Shown: in pieces, positions 21,159 to 29,745 of the stretch | How positions within the stretch are numbered: position 1 is the stretch's first letter | How the letters are laid out: the number at the start of each line of letters is the position of its first letter | Source: Streptomyces hundungensis | GTDB taxonomy: Bacteria; Actinomycetota; Actinomycetes; Streptomycetales; Streptomycetaceae | NCBI RefSeq assembly: GCF_003627815.1 | Contig: NZ_CP032698.1 | Coordinates: forward strand, 6,882,001 to 6,946,000 | Length of the DNA stretch: 64,000 bases | Direction of reading: 5' to 3' | Program-made: the position numbers and the translations under genes | The notes under the pieces: model-generated | What the model was told of the DNA's origin: nothing | Databases searched by the model: none | The model's input: the letters and a program-made list of their open reading frames with translations, nothing else

Positions 21159-21830
21159 TTACGCCGCCTTGGCCTTCGTGGCGTACATGTCTACGTACTC
21201 CTGCCCGGACAGCCGCATGACCTCCGCCATCACCGAATCCGTGACGGCCCGCAGCACATAGCGGTCCCGGTCCATGCCCTCGTAGCGCGAGAACTCCATC
21301 GGCTCCCCGAACCGCACCGTCACCTTGCCGGGCCGCGGCATCCCCGCACCGCCCGGCTGCAACTTGTCCGTGCCGATCATCGCGAACGGCACGACCGGCG
21401 CACCCGTCATCAGGGTGAGGCGGGCGACGCCCGTGCGGCCGCGGTAGAGGCGGCCGTCGGGGGAGCGGGTGCCCTCCGGGTAGATGCCGAACATCTGGCC
21501 GTTCTCCAGGACGCGGCGGCCGGTCATCAGCGCCGCCACACCACCGTTGGCGCCGTCCCGGTCGACCGGGATCATCCCGACCCCGGTGAAGAACCACGCC
21601 ATGAGGCGACCCTTGAGACCCTTGCCGGTGACGTACTCGTCCTTGCCGATGAAGGAGACCTGCCGGTCGCACACGATGGGCAGCACGATCGAGTCGATGA
21701 ACGTCACGTGGTTGCCGGCGAGGATCACTGGACCGGTGCCCGGAATGTTCTCGGCGCCTTCCACCTGTGGGCGGAACATCAGGCGCATGATCGGTCCGAG
21801 CACTGCCTTGATGAGCGCGAAGCGGGACAA
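21159..21830 (-). CDS. plsC: 1-acyl-sn-glycerol-3-phosphate acyltransferase (PlsC family)
   Basis: This 223-residue membrane-associated enzyme should acylate lysophosphatidic acid to phosphatidic acid. It has the acyltransferase HX4D motif in GNHVTFIDSIVLP, the second motif around GMIPVDRD, and the third FGIYPEGTRSPDGRLYRG. TTG 21830 is chosen because GGAGGG lies just upstream on the minus strand and the resulting N-terminus (SRFALIKAVLGPIMRL) is a plausible membrane helix; a longer frame reaches 21995. Streptomyces have several paralogues, so the exact acyl acceptor is uncertain. Confidence 0.88.
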   Translation of the reverse strand: MSRFALIKAVLGPIMRLMFRPQVEGAENIPGTGPVILAGNHVTFIDSIVLPIVCDRQVSFIGKDEYVTGKGLKGRLMAWFFTGVGMIPVDRDGANGGVAALMTGRRVLENGQMFGIYPEGTRSPDGRLYRGRTGVARLTLMTGAPVVPFAMIGTDKLQPGGAGMPRPGKVTVRFGEPMEFSRYEGMDRDRYVLRAVTDSVMAEVMRLSGQEYVDMYATKAKAA

Positions 21831-22112
21831 CGGGCCCTCCGGGGTCGTCTGGGGTCTGGGTGGGTGGGATGTGTGCAGGTGAGGACGATACTCGCGGGTC
21901 ACCTCTGATCGCACATCGGGTTCACGAAGTGGATACGCGCTGTTGACATGTGTTCGCGCCGACTTCCGCCCGCGTTGGCCTCCGGGTACCCCCAAAGCAT
22001 CCCTTTCTTCAGCTCCCTTTGCCTACGCTCGACTCCTCGCCCTGGCAGGTGCGGGACAAAGCGTGACCGGCGTGCGGGAACGCGCGCGGGACCTGATGAC
22101 TGAGGAGTGTTC

Positions 22113-23270
22113 ATGACTGAGGGTGAGCGGATGAGCCCCGGACGGCGCAGCGTGCTGGGGGCGGCGGGCGCCGCCGTGTTCGCCACCGCGGCCACCGGGT
22201 TCGCGGGCGCACCGGCTTCGGCCGCCGAGCGCCACGGCCGGGAGCCCGGCTACCGCGACCTTCCCGTCCCGTACGTCATCGGGCACCGGGGGACCGCCGG
22301 TTACCGCCCGGAGCACACCTTCGGCTCCTACCAGCACGCCCTCGACCTGGGGGCGCACGTCATCGAGCAGGACGTGGTGCCCACCAAGGACGGGCATCTG
22401 GTGTGCCGCCACGAGAACGACATCACGGCCACGACCGATGTCGCGGACCACCCCGAGTTCGCCTCCCGGAAGACCACCAAGAGCATCGACGGGGTCTCCC
22501 TCACGGGCTGGTTCACCGAGGACTTCACCCTCGCCGAGCTCAAGACGCTGCGCGCCAAGGAGCGCATCCCGGCCAACCGCCAGCGCAACACGCTCTACGA
22601 CGGCCGCTGGGACGTCCCCACCTTCGAAGAGGTGCTGCGCTGGGCGCAGGAGCAGGGCCGGCGCCTGGGCCGCCGGATATGGCTGCACACCGAGACCAAG
22701 CACCCCACCTATTTCCGTGGCATCGGGCTGCCCCTGGAGGACCGGCTCGCCTCGCTGCTGCGCCGCTACGGACGCCACCGCGCCGACTCCCCGCAGTTCC
22801 TCCAGTCCTTCGAGCCCAGCAGCATCCAGCGCCTGGCGAAGCTGGTCGACACTCCCTCGGTGGTGCTGCTTTCCAACGCGGGCACCAAGCCCTGGGACTT
22901 CGTGGTCAGCGGCGACCCCCGTACCGTCGACGACCTGGTCAAGCCCGCCGGCCTGAGGTGGATCGCCTCGTACGCCCAGGGCATCGGCCCCACCCTCGAC
23001 CTGATCATCCCCAAGGACGCGGCGGGCAGGCTGACCCGGCCGACCACCCTCGTCCGCGACGCGCACGCGCACGGGCTGATCCTGCACCCCTACACGATGC
23101 GCAACGAGAACACCTTCCTGCCCGCCGACTTCCGCCGCGGCACCGACCCCAACGCCTACGGCGACGCCTTCGGCGCCTTCAGGACGTACTTCGCCACCGG
23201 TATCGACGCGGTGTTCTCCGACAACGCGGACACCGCGCTGCTCGCCGCGGCCGACTTCCGCGCGCGCTGA
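22113..23270 (+). CDS. Secreted glycerophosphodiester phosphodiesterase (Tat signal)
   Basis: This 385-residue enzyme releases glycerol-3-phosphate from glycerophosphodiesters outside the cell. The signal MSPGRRSVLGAAGAAVFATA has the paired arginines of Tat substrates and an ASAAE cleavage zone. The GDPD active site is visible: YVIGHRGTAGYRPEHTFGSY (catalytic His, Arg, Glu), HVIEQDVVPTKDGHLVCRHE (metal ligands and second His), and HTETKHP. ATG 22113 has GAGGAG five bases upstream. Such genes are often PhoP-controlled; I did not identify a PHO box. Confidence 0.92.
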   Translation: MTEGERMSPGRRSVLGAAGAAVFATAATGFAGAPASAAERHGREPGYRDLPVPYVIGHRGTAGYRPEHTFGSYQHALDLGAHVIEQDVVPTKDGHLVCRHENDITATTDVADHPEFASRKTTKSIDGVSLTGWFTEDFTLAELKTLRAKERIPANRQRNTLYDGRWDVPTFEEVLRWAQEQGRRLGRRIWLHTETKHPTYFRGIGLPLEDRLASLLRRYGRHRADSPQFLQSFEPSSIQRLAKLVDTPSVVLLSNAGTKPWDFVVSGDPRTVDDLVKPAGLRWIASYAQGIGPTLDLIIPKDAAGRLTRPTTLVRDAHAHGLILHPYTMRNENTFLPADFRRGTDPNAYGDAFGAFRTYFATGIDAVFSDNADTALLAAADFRAR

Positions 23271-23305
23271 CCGCGGGGCGCCCTGCGTCCCCGTACGAGT
23301 GAGAA

Positions 23306-23857
23306 GTGCCCGTCGCGGAAACCGGTCGGCGCGACGGGCGCGTCCCGCCCGGCATGGATCTCGTCACAGAGCTCAGCCCGCTCCTCGCCGCCGAGGCCGC
23401 CGCGGAGGCGGCCGGCACCGGGGTCGACGCCGCCGACCTCGAACAGGCCGTCTGGCTCAGGCTGTTGGAACAGCGACCCTCCGGCGCGACGGTCCCGGCG
23501 CGCTGGGTGCGCACCGCCGTACGGGCCGAGGCACGCCGGGCCCGCCGGGTGCGCCGCCGGGAGAGCCCCTACGGCAGCGCGCCCGCCGCCGACCCGGCGC
23601 CGGGGCCCGAACTCTCCGCCCTCACCGCCGAGCGGCGCCGCACCCTGCGCGCCGCGGTCGGCCGCACCCCGGGCAACTGCCCCCGGCTGCTGACCGCGCT
23701 GCTCTCGCCCGAGGACCCCACCTACCGGGAAATCGCAGGGGAGTTGGATATCTCACAGGGCAGCCTGGGGCCGATGCGTTCCCGTTGCCTGGGATGCCTG
23801 CGCAGAATGCTGGCGGCGGAGGTTGCCGCTCCTGAACACGGGGGAAAGGAGCGGTAG
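23306..23857 (+). CDS. Sigma-70-like protein with only a region-4-like HTH
   Basis: The 183-residue product contains ADLEQAVWLRLLEQR and WVRTAVRAEARRARR, resembling sigma region 2, and a C-terminal helix-turn-helix (PTYREIAGELDISQGSLGPM, RSRCLGCLRRML) resembling region 4. It is divergent, so it could be an atypical ECF sigma factor or another HTH regulator. The GTG at 23306 is preceded by TACGAG at a leaderless-promoter spacing; ATG 23354 is an alternative. No anti-sigma gene is adjacent. Confidence 0.65.
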   Translation: MPVAETGRRDGRVPPGMDLVTELSPLLAAEAAAEAAGTGVDAADLEQAVWLRLLEQRPSGATVPARWVRTAVRAEARRARRVRRRESPYGSAPAADPAPGPELSALTAERRRTLRAAVGRTPGNCPRLLTALLSPEDPTYREIAGELDISQGSLGPMRSRCLGCLRRMLAAEVAAPEHGGKER

Positions 23858-23893
23858 ACAATCGGGGACCAGTTGAGCGAGAGGCATGCACAC

Positions 23894-24397
23894 ATGGGCA
23901 TGAGCGTGACCATCTCTGCGGCCGGCGCACAGGATGCCGAGCAGATACTGAAGCTGCAATTCCTGTGCTATCAGCGCGAGGCCGAGCTCTACGGCGACTA
24001 CTCGATCCAGCCCCTGACCCAGACCCTGGAAGAGCTGCGGGCCGAACTCTCCACCGGATACGCCCTGGTGGCCCGGCTCGGCGACGAGATCGTGGCCTCG
24101 GTACGGGGTCGCGTGGACGCGTCCGGCACCGGCCGCATCGACAAGCTGATCGTGCACCCCCGGATGCAGGGGCACGGCCTGGGCGGCCGGCTCCTCAACG
24201 CCATCGAGGCCCACTGCGCGGCCGAACTCGACGCCAAGCGGTTCCGGCTGTTCAGCGGCCATCGCAGCGAGTCGAACCTGCGCCTCTGCCGCAGACACGG
24301 ATACGCGACCGTGGCCACCGAGGCCGTGAGCGCGCGGCTCTCGCTGATCACCCTCGAAAAGGACGCGGCGGCCGCGGAGTTCGCGGCCAGCGCGTGA
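23894..24397 (+). CDS. GNAT-family acetyltransferase
   Basis: The 167-residue protein contains a complete GNAT core: RIDKLIVHPRMQGHGLGGRL carries the R/Q-x-x-G-x-G acetyl-CoA loop, and LFSGHRSESNLRLCRRHGYA is the beta5-alpha4 element. The substrate is unknown. ATG 23894 follows GAGAGG at loose spacing; ATG 23900 is also possible. The gene is 36 bp after the sigma-like gene on the same strand and convergent with the next membrane protein, only three bases away. Confidence 0.8.
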   Translation: MGMSVTISAAGAQDAEQILKLQFLCYQREAELYGDYSIQPLTQTLEELRAELSTGYALVARLGDEIVASVRGRVDASGTGRIDKLIVHPRMQGHGLGGRLLNAIEAHCAAELDAKRFRLFSGHRSESNLRLCRRHGYATVATEAVSARLSLITLEKDAAAAEFAASA

Positions 24398-24400
24398 GCG

Positions 24401-24817
24401 TCAGCGCTTGGCGCGCCTGAGCCACAGCATGCCGAGGACCGGCAGGACCACCGGGATGAAGAGATAGCCCATGCCGTAGTCCGACCAGACCGTCGCGTCG
24501 GGGAAGGCGGAGGCGTCCGCCAGGGTCCAGGTGCCGACGACCAGGACGAAGAGGAGCTCCGCCGCGCAGCACACCAGCGCCGCCCGGCGGGCCTTCTCGC
24601 CACCGCGCACCAGCGAGTACGTGATGAACCCGTAGACGCAGGCCGCGATCGCGGACAGCACGTACGCCAGCGGGGCCTTGCCGAAGTCCATGATCATCTG
24701 GACGATCGAGCGGGACGCCGCGGCCACGGTGAACACCCCGTAGAACCAGACGAGTACCCGGCCGGGCCCGGAGCCGAGCTGATCGGCGGGCGTGGTGTCA
24801 GTGGCGGACTCGGTCAC
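24401..24817 (-). CDS. Integral membrane protein, four helices (hypothetical)
   Basis: The 138-residue protein has about four hydrophobic segments (VLVWFYGVFTVAAASRS, AYVLSAIAACVYGFITYSL, AALVCCAAELLFVLVVGTWT, YLFIPVVLPVLGMLWL) and a basic tail RRAKR. GTG 24817 is supported by GGGGAGG six bases upstream, which lies in the end of the preceding gene, so the two are coupled. It is conserved-looking but without an assigned function. Confidence 0.72.
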   Translation of the reverse strand: MTESATDTTPADQLGSGPGRVLVWFYGVFTVAAASRSIVQMIMDFGKAPLAYVLSAIAACVYGFITYSLVRGGEKARRAALVCCAAELLFVLVVGTWTLADASAFPDATVWSDYGMGYLFIPVVLPVLGMLWLRRAKR

Positions 24818-24819
24818 GG

Positions 24820-25179
24820 TCAGCCTCCCCAGATGTCGTAGAGACGCACTTCGAGCACGGCGAGCACCACGGCGCCCGCGGACACGGTCACCGAGCCCCA
24901 CTTGGTCCGCTCGGAGAGCGAGAGGAAGCCCGCCGCCGGGACGGCCGCGAACGCTCCTGCCAGATAGGCGACGAAGATCGCGACGCCCTGTTCGGGCCGC
25001 TCGCCGCGGCCGAGCTGAACGAGCCCGACGACCAGCTGGGCCAGCGCGAGGACGGCGACCACGGCCATGCCGATGAAGTGCCAGTCCTTGGTGGCCTGGT
25101 CCCGGTAGGCGGCCAGTCCGCACCAGGCGGCGAGGGCGAGCGCGGCGGTGGTGACCGCGATCGTCAGGGCATCGAGCAT
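24820..25179 (-). CDS. Small integral membrane protein (hypothetical)
   Basis: This 119-residue protein has about four hydrophobic segments (LTIAVTTAALALAAWCGLAA, GMAVVAVLALAQLVVGLVQL, GVAIFVAYLAGAFAAVPAAG, VTVSAGAVVLAVLEVRL). TAATAC lies ten bases before ATG 25179 on the minus strand with no ribosome-binding site, indicating a leaderless transcript. It forms a two-gene unit with the next membrane protein and is divergent from the HAD phosphatase. Confidence 0.72.
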   Translation of the reverse strand: MLDALTIAVTTAALALAAWCGLAAYRDQATKDWHFIGMAVVAVLALAQLVVGLVQLGRGERPEQGVAIFVAYLAGAFAAVPAAGFLSLSERTKWGSVTVSAGAVVLAVLEVRLYDIWGG

Positions 25180-25250
25180 GGGGTCGAGGGTATTACGGGC
25201 CGAAAGGCCCGATGCGCTCACCCCCACCCCCGCCCGTAGGCTCGGGAAGC

Positions 25251-25898
25251 ATGAAGATCCACGCCGAAGCCCTCCTGTTCGACAACGACGGAACGCTCGT
25301 CTCGTCCCTCGACTCCGTCACCCGCTGCTGGACGCGGTGGGCGAAGGAGTACGGGATCACCGCCGAGGACTTCGCCCGCGTGGAGCTGCACGGCCGCCCC
25401 GCCGCCGAGATAGTCGCCGACCTGCTGCCCGCCGACGCCGTACCGGCCGCGCTCGCCCGGATCGAGCAGCTGGAGGTGGAGGACGTCACCGGGGGAGTGG
25501 TGGCGCTGCCCGGCACCCTCGAACTGCTCGCCTCGATCCCCGCGGACCGCTGGGCGGTGGTCACCTCCGCCACCCGCAGGCTCGGCGAGGCCCGGCTCGG
25601 CGAGGCCGGCATCCGCTCCAAGCACCTGGTCTCGGCCGACGACATCACCCGGGGCAAGCCCGACCCCGAGCCCTTCCTGCTCGCGGCCGCCCGACTCGGC
25701 GCGGATCCGGCCCGCTGCGTGGTGTTCGAGGACGCACCGGCGGGGCTCGCGGCCGGCCGGGCCGCGGGCATGACCACCGTGGCCTTGACCACAACGCACC
25801 GGGCCGACGAGCTCGTCGCCGACGTGGTGGTGAAGGACCTGTCGGCCGTCTCCGCGCTGGTCACGGCCGGGGGAGTGGAGATCACCACGGCGGAGTGA
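25251..25898 (+). CDS. HAD-superfamily phosphatase
   Basis: The 215-residue protein has HAD motif I FDNDGTLVSSLDSV (nucleophile Asp in DxDGT), a cap domain (about 20-80), motif II WAVVTSATR, the motif III Lys in RGKPDPEPFLLAA, and motif IV VVFEDAPAGLAAGRAAG. This resembles beta-phosphoglucomutase-like sugar phosphatases; a sugar phosphate is likely but the exact substrate is unknown. TAGGCT (25237-25242) eight bases before ATG 25251 suggests a leaderless transcript. Confidence 0.87.
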   Translation: MKIHAEALLFDNDGTLVSSLDSVTRCWTRWAKEYGITAEDFARVELHGRPAAEIVADLLPADAVPAALARIEQLEVEDVTGGVVALPGTLELLASIPADRWAVVTSATRRLGEARLGEAGIRSKHLVSADDITRGKPDPEPFLLAAARLGADPARCVVFEDAPAGLAAGRAAGMTTVALTTTHRADELVADVVVKDLSAVSALVTAGGVEITTAE

Positions 25899-25917
25899 GA
25901 CCGTCCACAGGGCGGTC

Positions 25918-25946
25918 CAGGGATGTCCGGTATTCGGACATCCCTG
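25918..25946. promoter_or_regulatory. 29-bp perfect inverted repeat before the metNIQ leader promoter
   Basis: CAGGGATGTCCG (25918-25929) and CGGACATCCCTG (25935-25946) are exact inverted copies with a five-base GTATT spacer. It lies 20 bp after the HAD stop and two bases before TTGCTT (25948-25953), a possible -35 for the leader transcript. It could be the HAD terminator or an upstream operator for metNIQ. There is no T-tract. Confidence 0.6.
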
Positions 25947-25980
25947 ATTGCTTCCTGACCGGTTCTGCTTTACTTGCGCC

Positions 25981-26067
25981 ATGACCACGACGAGCAGCCG
26001 CACCCTTGCGACCGAGGCGATCACGACGCCCGGTGCTCGTTGTCTGTGTCGAATGTGCGCCTTCTGA
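25981..26067 (+). CDS. 28-residue cysteine-containing leader peptide of metNIQ
   Basis: A short frame begins at ATG 25981 and ends at TGA 26065. Its C-terminus is RCLCRMCAF: three Cys in six residues plus a Met. Two of the three Cys codons are TGT, and CTT and CGA are also used, all rare in this genome. TTTACT (25969-25974) and TTGCTT upstream suggest a leaderless transcript starting at the ATG. About 195 nt with small hairpins (CTCGC/GCGAG 26084-26101; TCCGTA/TACGGA 26123-26142) follow before metN. This layout fits ribosome-mediated control by cysteine supply; that is inference from similar actinobacterial leaders. Confidence 0.6.
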   Translation: MTTTSSRTLATEAITTPGARCLCRMCAF

Positions 26068-26262
26068 GGGCCCCCGCCTGAGCCTCGCGCCCCGAAGCGA
26101 GACCACGTCGGCCGCGCCCGTCTCCGTACCACGAGCTACGGATCGGCCTGCCCCGCGCACCGTGCCCCCGGTATCCACCGATGAGGCCGAGCCGCGTCCC
26201 GAACACGTTTGCCCCGTGCCCGGCCCACCCCGCGCCGCGCACTCGACAGTGACGGAAAACCT
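26068..26262 (+). other. Untranslated leader between Cys peptide and metN
   Basis: This 195-nt segment carries two visible hairpins, CTCGC/GCGAG at 26084-26101 and TCCGTA/TACGGA at 26123-26142, and no convincing gene. I looked for a SAM riboswitch core and did not recognise one. It may contain the alternative structures expected for attenuation by the preceding Cys peptide. Confidence 0.45.
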
Positions 26263-27318
26263 GTGATCACCACAACGGGCCTGACCAAGGTCTACCAGTC
26301 GCGCGGACGAGATGTCACCGCGCTCGACGGCGTCGACCTGCATGTGCGCGAGGGCGAGGTGTACGGCGTCATCGGCCAGAGCGGTGCCGGCAAGTCCTCC
26401 CTCATCCGCTGCGTCAACCTCCTGGAGCGCCCCACCTCCGGCACGGTGACCGTCGACGGCATCGACCTGACCGCGCTCGCCGGCCGCGGCCGACGGGCCG
26501 GCAAGGACCTGCGCCGGGCACGCTCGCGCATCGGCATGGTCTTCCAGCACTTCAACCTGCTGTCCTCGCGCACCGTGCAGGACAACGTCGAGCTGCCCCT
26601 GGAGATCCTCGGGATCTCCGGCAAGGAGCGCTCCCGCAAGGCCCTGGAACTGCTCGACCTGGTCGGCCTCGCCGACAAGGCCAAGGCCTACCCCGCCCAG
26701 CTCTCCGGCGGCCAGAAGCAGCGCGTCGGCATCGCCCGCGCCCTGGCCGGAGACCCGAAGGTGCTGCTCTCGGACGAGGCGACCAGCGCCCTCGACCCCG
26801 AGACCACCCGCTCGATCCTCCAGCTCCTGCGCGACCTCAACCAGCAGCTCGGCCTCACCGTCCTGCTCATCACGCACGAGATGGACGTCGTCAAGACGGT
26901 CTGCGACTCGGCCGCGCTCATGCGCGCGGGACGCGTCATCGAGTCCGGCACGGTGAACGAACTGCTCGCCACCCCCGGCTCCGAACTCGCCGCCGAACTC
27001 TTCCCGGTGACCGGCGAGGCCACCGGCCCCGAGCGCACCGTCATCGACGTCACCTTCCACGGCGAGGCCGCCACCCAGCCGGTCATCTCCCAGCTGTCGC
27101 GGACGTACAACATCGACATCTCGATCCTCGGCGCGGCCATGGACACGGTCGCCGGCAAGCAGATCGGCCGGATGCGGATCGAACTGCCCGGCCGCTACGA
27201 GGAGAACGTCGTCCCCGTCGGCTTCCTGCGCGAGCAGGGCCTCCAGGTGGACGTCGTGGACACAAGCGTCCCCAACGACAGCCAGGCGCTCGACCTGGTC
27301 GAGGAAGGTGCCAAGTGA
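26263..27318 (+). CDS. metN: Methionine ABC transporter ATP-binding protein
   Basis: MetN energises methionine import. The 351-residue protein has Walker A GQSGAGKSSLIRC, signature LSGGQKQRVGIARALAG and Walker B VLLSDEATSALD. The C-terminal NIL domain (about 265-345, VISQLSRTYNIDISILGAAM) binds intracellular methionine and inhibits transport. GTG 26263 is used because the ABC domain starts immediately after (VITTTGLTKVYQSRG). metN overlaps metI by four bases; metQ follows. Expression is probably set by the Cys-rich leader upstream. Confidence 0.95.
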   Translation: MITTTGLTKVYQSRGRDVTALDGVDLHVREGEVYGVIGQSGAGKSSLIRCVNLLERPTSGTVTVDGIDLTALAGRGRRAGKDLRRARSRIGMVFQHFNLLSSRTVQDNVELPLEILGISGKERSRKALELLDLVGLADKAKAYPAQLSGGQKQRVGIARALAGDPKVLLSDEATSALDPETTRSILQLLRDLNQQLGLTVLLITHEMDVVKTVCDSAALMRAGRVIESGTVNELLATPGSELAAELFPVTGEATGPERTVIDVTFHGEAATQPVISQLSRTYNIDISILGAAMDTVAGKQIGRMRIELPGRYEENVVPVGFLREQGLQVDVVDTSVPNDSQALDLVEEGAK

Positions 27319-27983
27319 GCTGGTCGGAAATGCAGCCGCTGCTGTCGCAGGGCACGTACGACAGCCTCTACATGGTGCTCTGGGCGACCCTGGTGACCAT
27401 CGGGCTCGGGCTGCCGCTCGGTGTGCTGCTCGTGCTCACCGACACCGGCGGCCTGCTCCAGAACCGCCCGGTGAACAAGGTCATCGGCGTGATCGTGAAC
27501 ATCGGCCGCTCGCTGCCCTTCATCATCCTGCTGATCGCCCTGATCCCCTTCACCACCTGGCTCGTCGGCACCTTCATCGGCCCCAGCGCGATGATCGTGC
27601 CGCTCTCCATCGGCGCCGTCCCGTTCTTCGCGCGGCTCGTGGAGACGGCCGTGCGCGAGGTCGACCACGGGCTCGTCGAGGCCGTCCAGTCGATGGGCGG
27701 CGGCATTCCCACCATCGTGTGGAAGGTGCTGCTCCCGCAGGCGCTGCCCTCGCTCGTCTCCGCGATCACCACCACCGTGATCACCCTCGTCAGCTACTCC
27801 GCGCTGGCCGGCGCGGTCGGCGGCGGCGGTCTCGGCTCGGTCGCCATCACCTACGGATACCAGCGCTTCGAGACCAACTTCATGCTCATCACGGTGGCCG
27901 TCCTGATCGCCATCGTCACCGTGATCCAGCTGCTCGGCGACGGCGTGGTACGCCTGCTCGCCCGCCGCGGCCGGACCTCCTGA
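27315..27983 (+). CDS. metI: Methionine ABC transporter permease
   Basis: The 222-residue permease has five or six transmembrane helices and the cytoplasmic coupling loop EAVQSMGGGIPTIVWKVLLP, the EAA-type motif that contacts MetN. The start GTG 27315 overlaps the metN stop (GTGA). Length and sequence match the MetI/D-methionine permease family. It forms the membrane channel of the MetNIQ importer. Confidence 0.95.
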   Translation: MSWSEMQPLLSQGTYDSLYMVLWATLVTIGLGLPLGVLLVLTDTGGLLQNRPVNKVIGVIVNIGRSLPFIILLIALIPFTTWLVGTFIGPSAMIVPLSIGAVPFFARLVETAVREVDHGLVEAVQSMGGGIPTIVWKVLLPQALPSLVSAITTTVITLVSYSALAGAVGGGGLGSVAITYGYQRFETNFMLITVAVLIAIVTVIQLLGDGVVRLLARRGRTS

Positions 27984-28052
27984 CCCTTCTCCCCAACGGC
28001 CCGCACTCCTTGTCCGGGCGTCACACCGCACCACCGGAAAGAGGCACTTTTC

Positions 28053-28904
28053 GTGCGTAAGAACACCAAGATCACCGCTGTCGCCGTCGTCACCGCCGCG
28101 CTCGCCGTCGGCCTCACCGCCTGCGGCTCCTCCTCCGACCCGAAGACGGCCGGCGGCAAGGCCGACGAGTCCAAGGCGCTCGTCGTCGCGGCGTCCCCGA
28201 CCCCGCACGCCGACATCCTGAAGTACGTCAAGGACAACCTGGCGGCCAAGGCCGGACTCAAGCTGGAGGTGAAGGAGTTCACCGACTACGTCCTGCCGAA
28301 CACCGCCACCGAGCAGGGCCAGGTCGACGCCAACTTCTTCCAGCACAAGCCCTACCTCGACGACTTCAACAAGAAGAACAGCACCCACATCGTGCCCGTC
28401 GTCAACGTGGAGCTGGAGCCGCTCGGCCTCTACTCGCACAAGGTCAAGTCGCTCAAGGACCTCACCTCCGGCCAGACGGTCGCCGTCCCCAACGACACCA
28501 CCAACGAGGGCCGCGCCCTCCAACTCCTCGCCACCAACGGCCTGATCACCCTGAAGGACGGGGCCGGCTCCGGCGCCAAGCTCTCCGACATCAAGGACAG
28601 CAAGGGCCTGAAGTTCAAGGAGCTGGAGGCCGCCACGCTGCCCCGCGCCCTGAACGACGTGGACGCCGCCGTCATCAACGGCAACTACGCCATCGAGGCC
28701 GACCTCAAGCCGGCCAAGGACGCCCTCGCCCTGGAGAAGGCGGAGAACAATCCCTACGCCAACTTCCTCGCCGTCAAGCAGGGCAACGAGAACGACCCGC
28801 GCGTCCAGAAGCTCGCGAAGCTCCTGAACTCCGACGAGGTGAAGAAGTTCATCACCGACAAGTACGCGGGCTCCGTCGTCCCCGCGTTCGGCGCCGCCAA
28901 GTAG
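28053..28904 (+). CDS. metQ: Methionine-binding lipoprotein
   Basis: MetQ captures methionine outside the membrane. The 283-residue precursor has a lipoprotein signal with lipobox LTAC; Cys24 should be lipidated. The NLPA-family core is clear: VVAASPTPHADILKYVKDNL, VDANFFQHKPYLDDFNKK, VAVPNDTTNEGRALQLL and VINGNYAIEADL. GTG 28053 lies after GGAAAGAGG. A 70-bp gap separates it from metI, but it is in the same direction and is followed by a strong terminator. Confidence 0.95.
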   Translation: MRKNTKITAVAVVTAALAVGLTACGSSSDPKTAGGKADESKALVVAASPTPHADILKYVKDNLAAKAGLKLEVKEFTDYVLPNTATEQGQVDANFFQHKPYLDDFNKKNSTHIVPVVNVELEPLGLYSHKVKSLKDLTSGQTVAVPNDTTNEGRALQLLATNGLITLKDGAGSGAKLSDIKDSKGLKFKELEAATLPRALNDVDAAVINGNYAIEADLKPAKDALALEKAENNPYANFLAVKQGNENDPRVQKLAKLLNSDEVKKFITDKYAGSVVPAFGAAK

Positions 28905-28928
28905 CGCTCCCCGCAAGGCCGGACGAAC

Positions 28929-28958
28929 GCCCCGGACACCCCGTCAGGTGTCCGGGGC
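28929..28958 (+). terminator. Rho-independent-like terminator after metQ
   Basis: GCCCCGGACACC (28929-28940) and GGTGTCCGGGGC (28947-28958) form a perfect 12-bp stem with a CCGTCA loop, 25 bp after metQ, followed by CTTCGTC. Confidence 0.85.
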
Positions 28959-29100
28959 CTTCGTCGCCACGGCCACCCGGCCATGCGCGCGGACGGCCCG
29001 ATGCTGCATGCTGTGCCTTTACGGTCCTTATCGGTTGACGGGCCACGCGGGCCCCAGGGGCCCCGAGGTCCCCACGGCGGTCCACGGCATGGAGCGGCAC

Positions 29101-29745
29101 ATGACTACCCCCTTTCCGGTGTTCCCGGACATCTCCATCAGCACGGACCGCCTGGTGCTGCGCCCCTTCGAGGATGCCGACAGCCCCGCGCTCATCGAGA
29201 TGATGAACGACGAGCAGGTCGTCGCCTGGACCGCGGTGCCCCACCCCTACACGGCCCGCGACGCCGACGACTGGGTCCGCCACATCGCCCCGCGCGAGCG
29301 CACCGAGGGCCGAGGAATCGTTCTGGCGGTCACCGAGTTCCTCACCCAGCGCCTCGTCGGCATCGTCCACCTCCAGAACACCAACTGGCGCACCCTGGCC
29401 ACCGAGGTCGGCTATGTCGTGGCGCCCTGGGCGCGCGGCGAGGGCTATGCCACAGAGGCCGTGCTCGCCACCGCGCAATGGCTGTTCAGGGACCAGCGGT
29501 TCGAGCGCCTGGAACTGCGCACCGCCGCCGACAACACCGCCTCCCAGCAGGTCGCCCAGAAGATCGGCTGCATCAGCGAGGGCGTGCTGCGCAACGCCTG
29601 GATAGCGCGTACGCAGACCGAGGACGGCGGCTGGACGGACATCCGCACCGACCTCATCGTGTGGAGCCTGCTCCCGGAGGACCTGGACGGAATCGCCGAC
29701 CAGCTCGCGGACGCCGGTTACGCCTCCTACACCGACTGGAACTGA
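29101..29745 (+). CDS. GNAT acetyltransferase, RimJ/RimL type
   Basis: The 214-residue protein resembles ribosomal-protein N-acetyltransferases: STDRLVLRPFEDADSPALIE at the N-terminus, VGYVVAPWARGEGYATEAVL (acetyl-CoA loop R-G-E-G-Y) and LRTAADNTASQQVAQKIGC. Members modify ribosomal proteins, antibiotics or small amines, so the target is open. ATG 29101 has GGAG seven bases upstream. Confidence 0.85.
   Translation: MTTPFPVFPDISISTDRLVLRPFEDADSPALIEMMNDEQVVAWTAVPHPYTARDADDWVRHIAPRERTEGRGIVLAVTEFLTQRLVGIVHLQNTNWRTLATEVGYVVAPWARGEGYATEAVLATAQWLFRDQRFERLELRTAADNTASQQVAQKIGCISEGVLRNAWIARTQTEDGGWTDIRTDLIVWSLLPEDLDGIADQLADAGYASYTDWN

Noticed and set aside
26068..26262. SAM riboswitch before metN
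   Set aside because: No S-box or SAM-IV core could be recognised; the Cys peptide and small hairpins explain the leader better.
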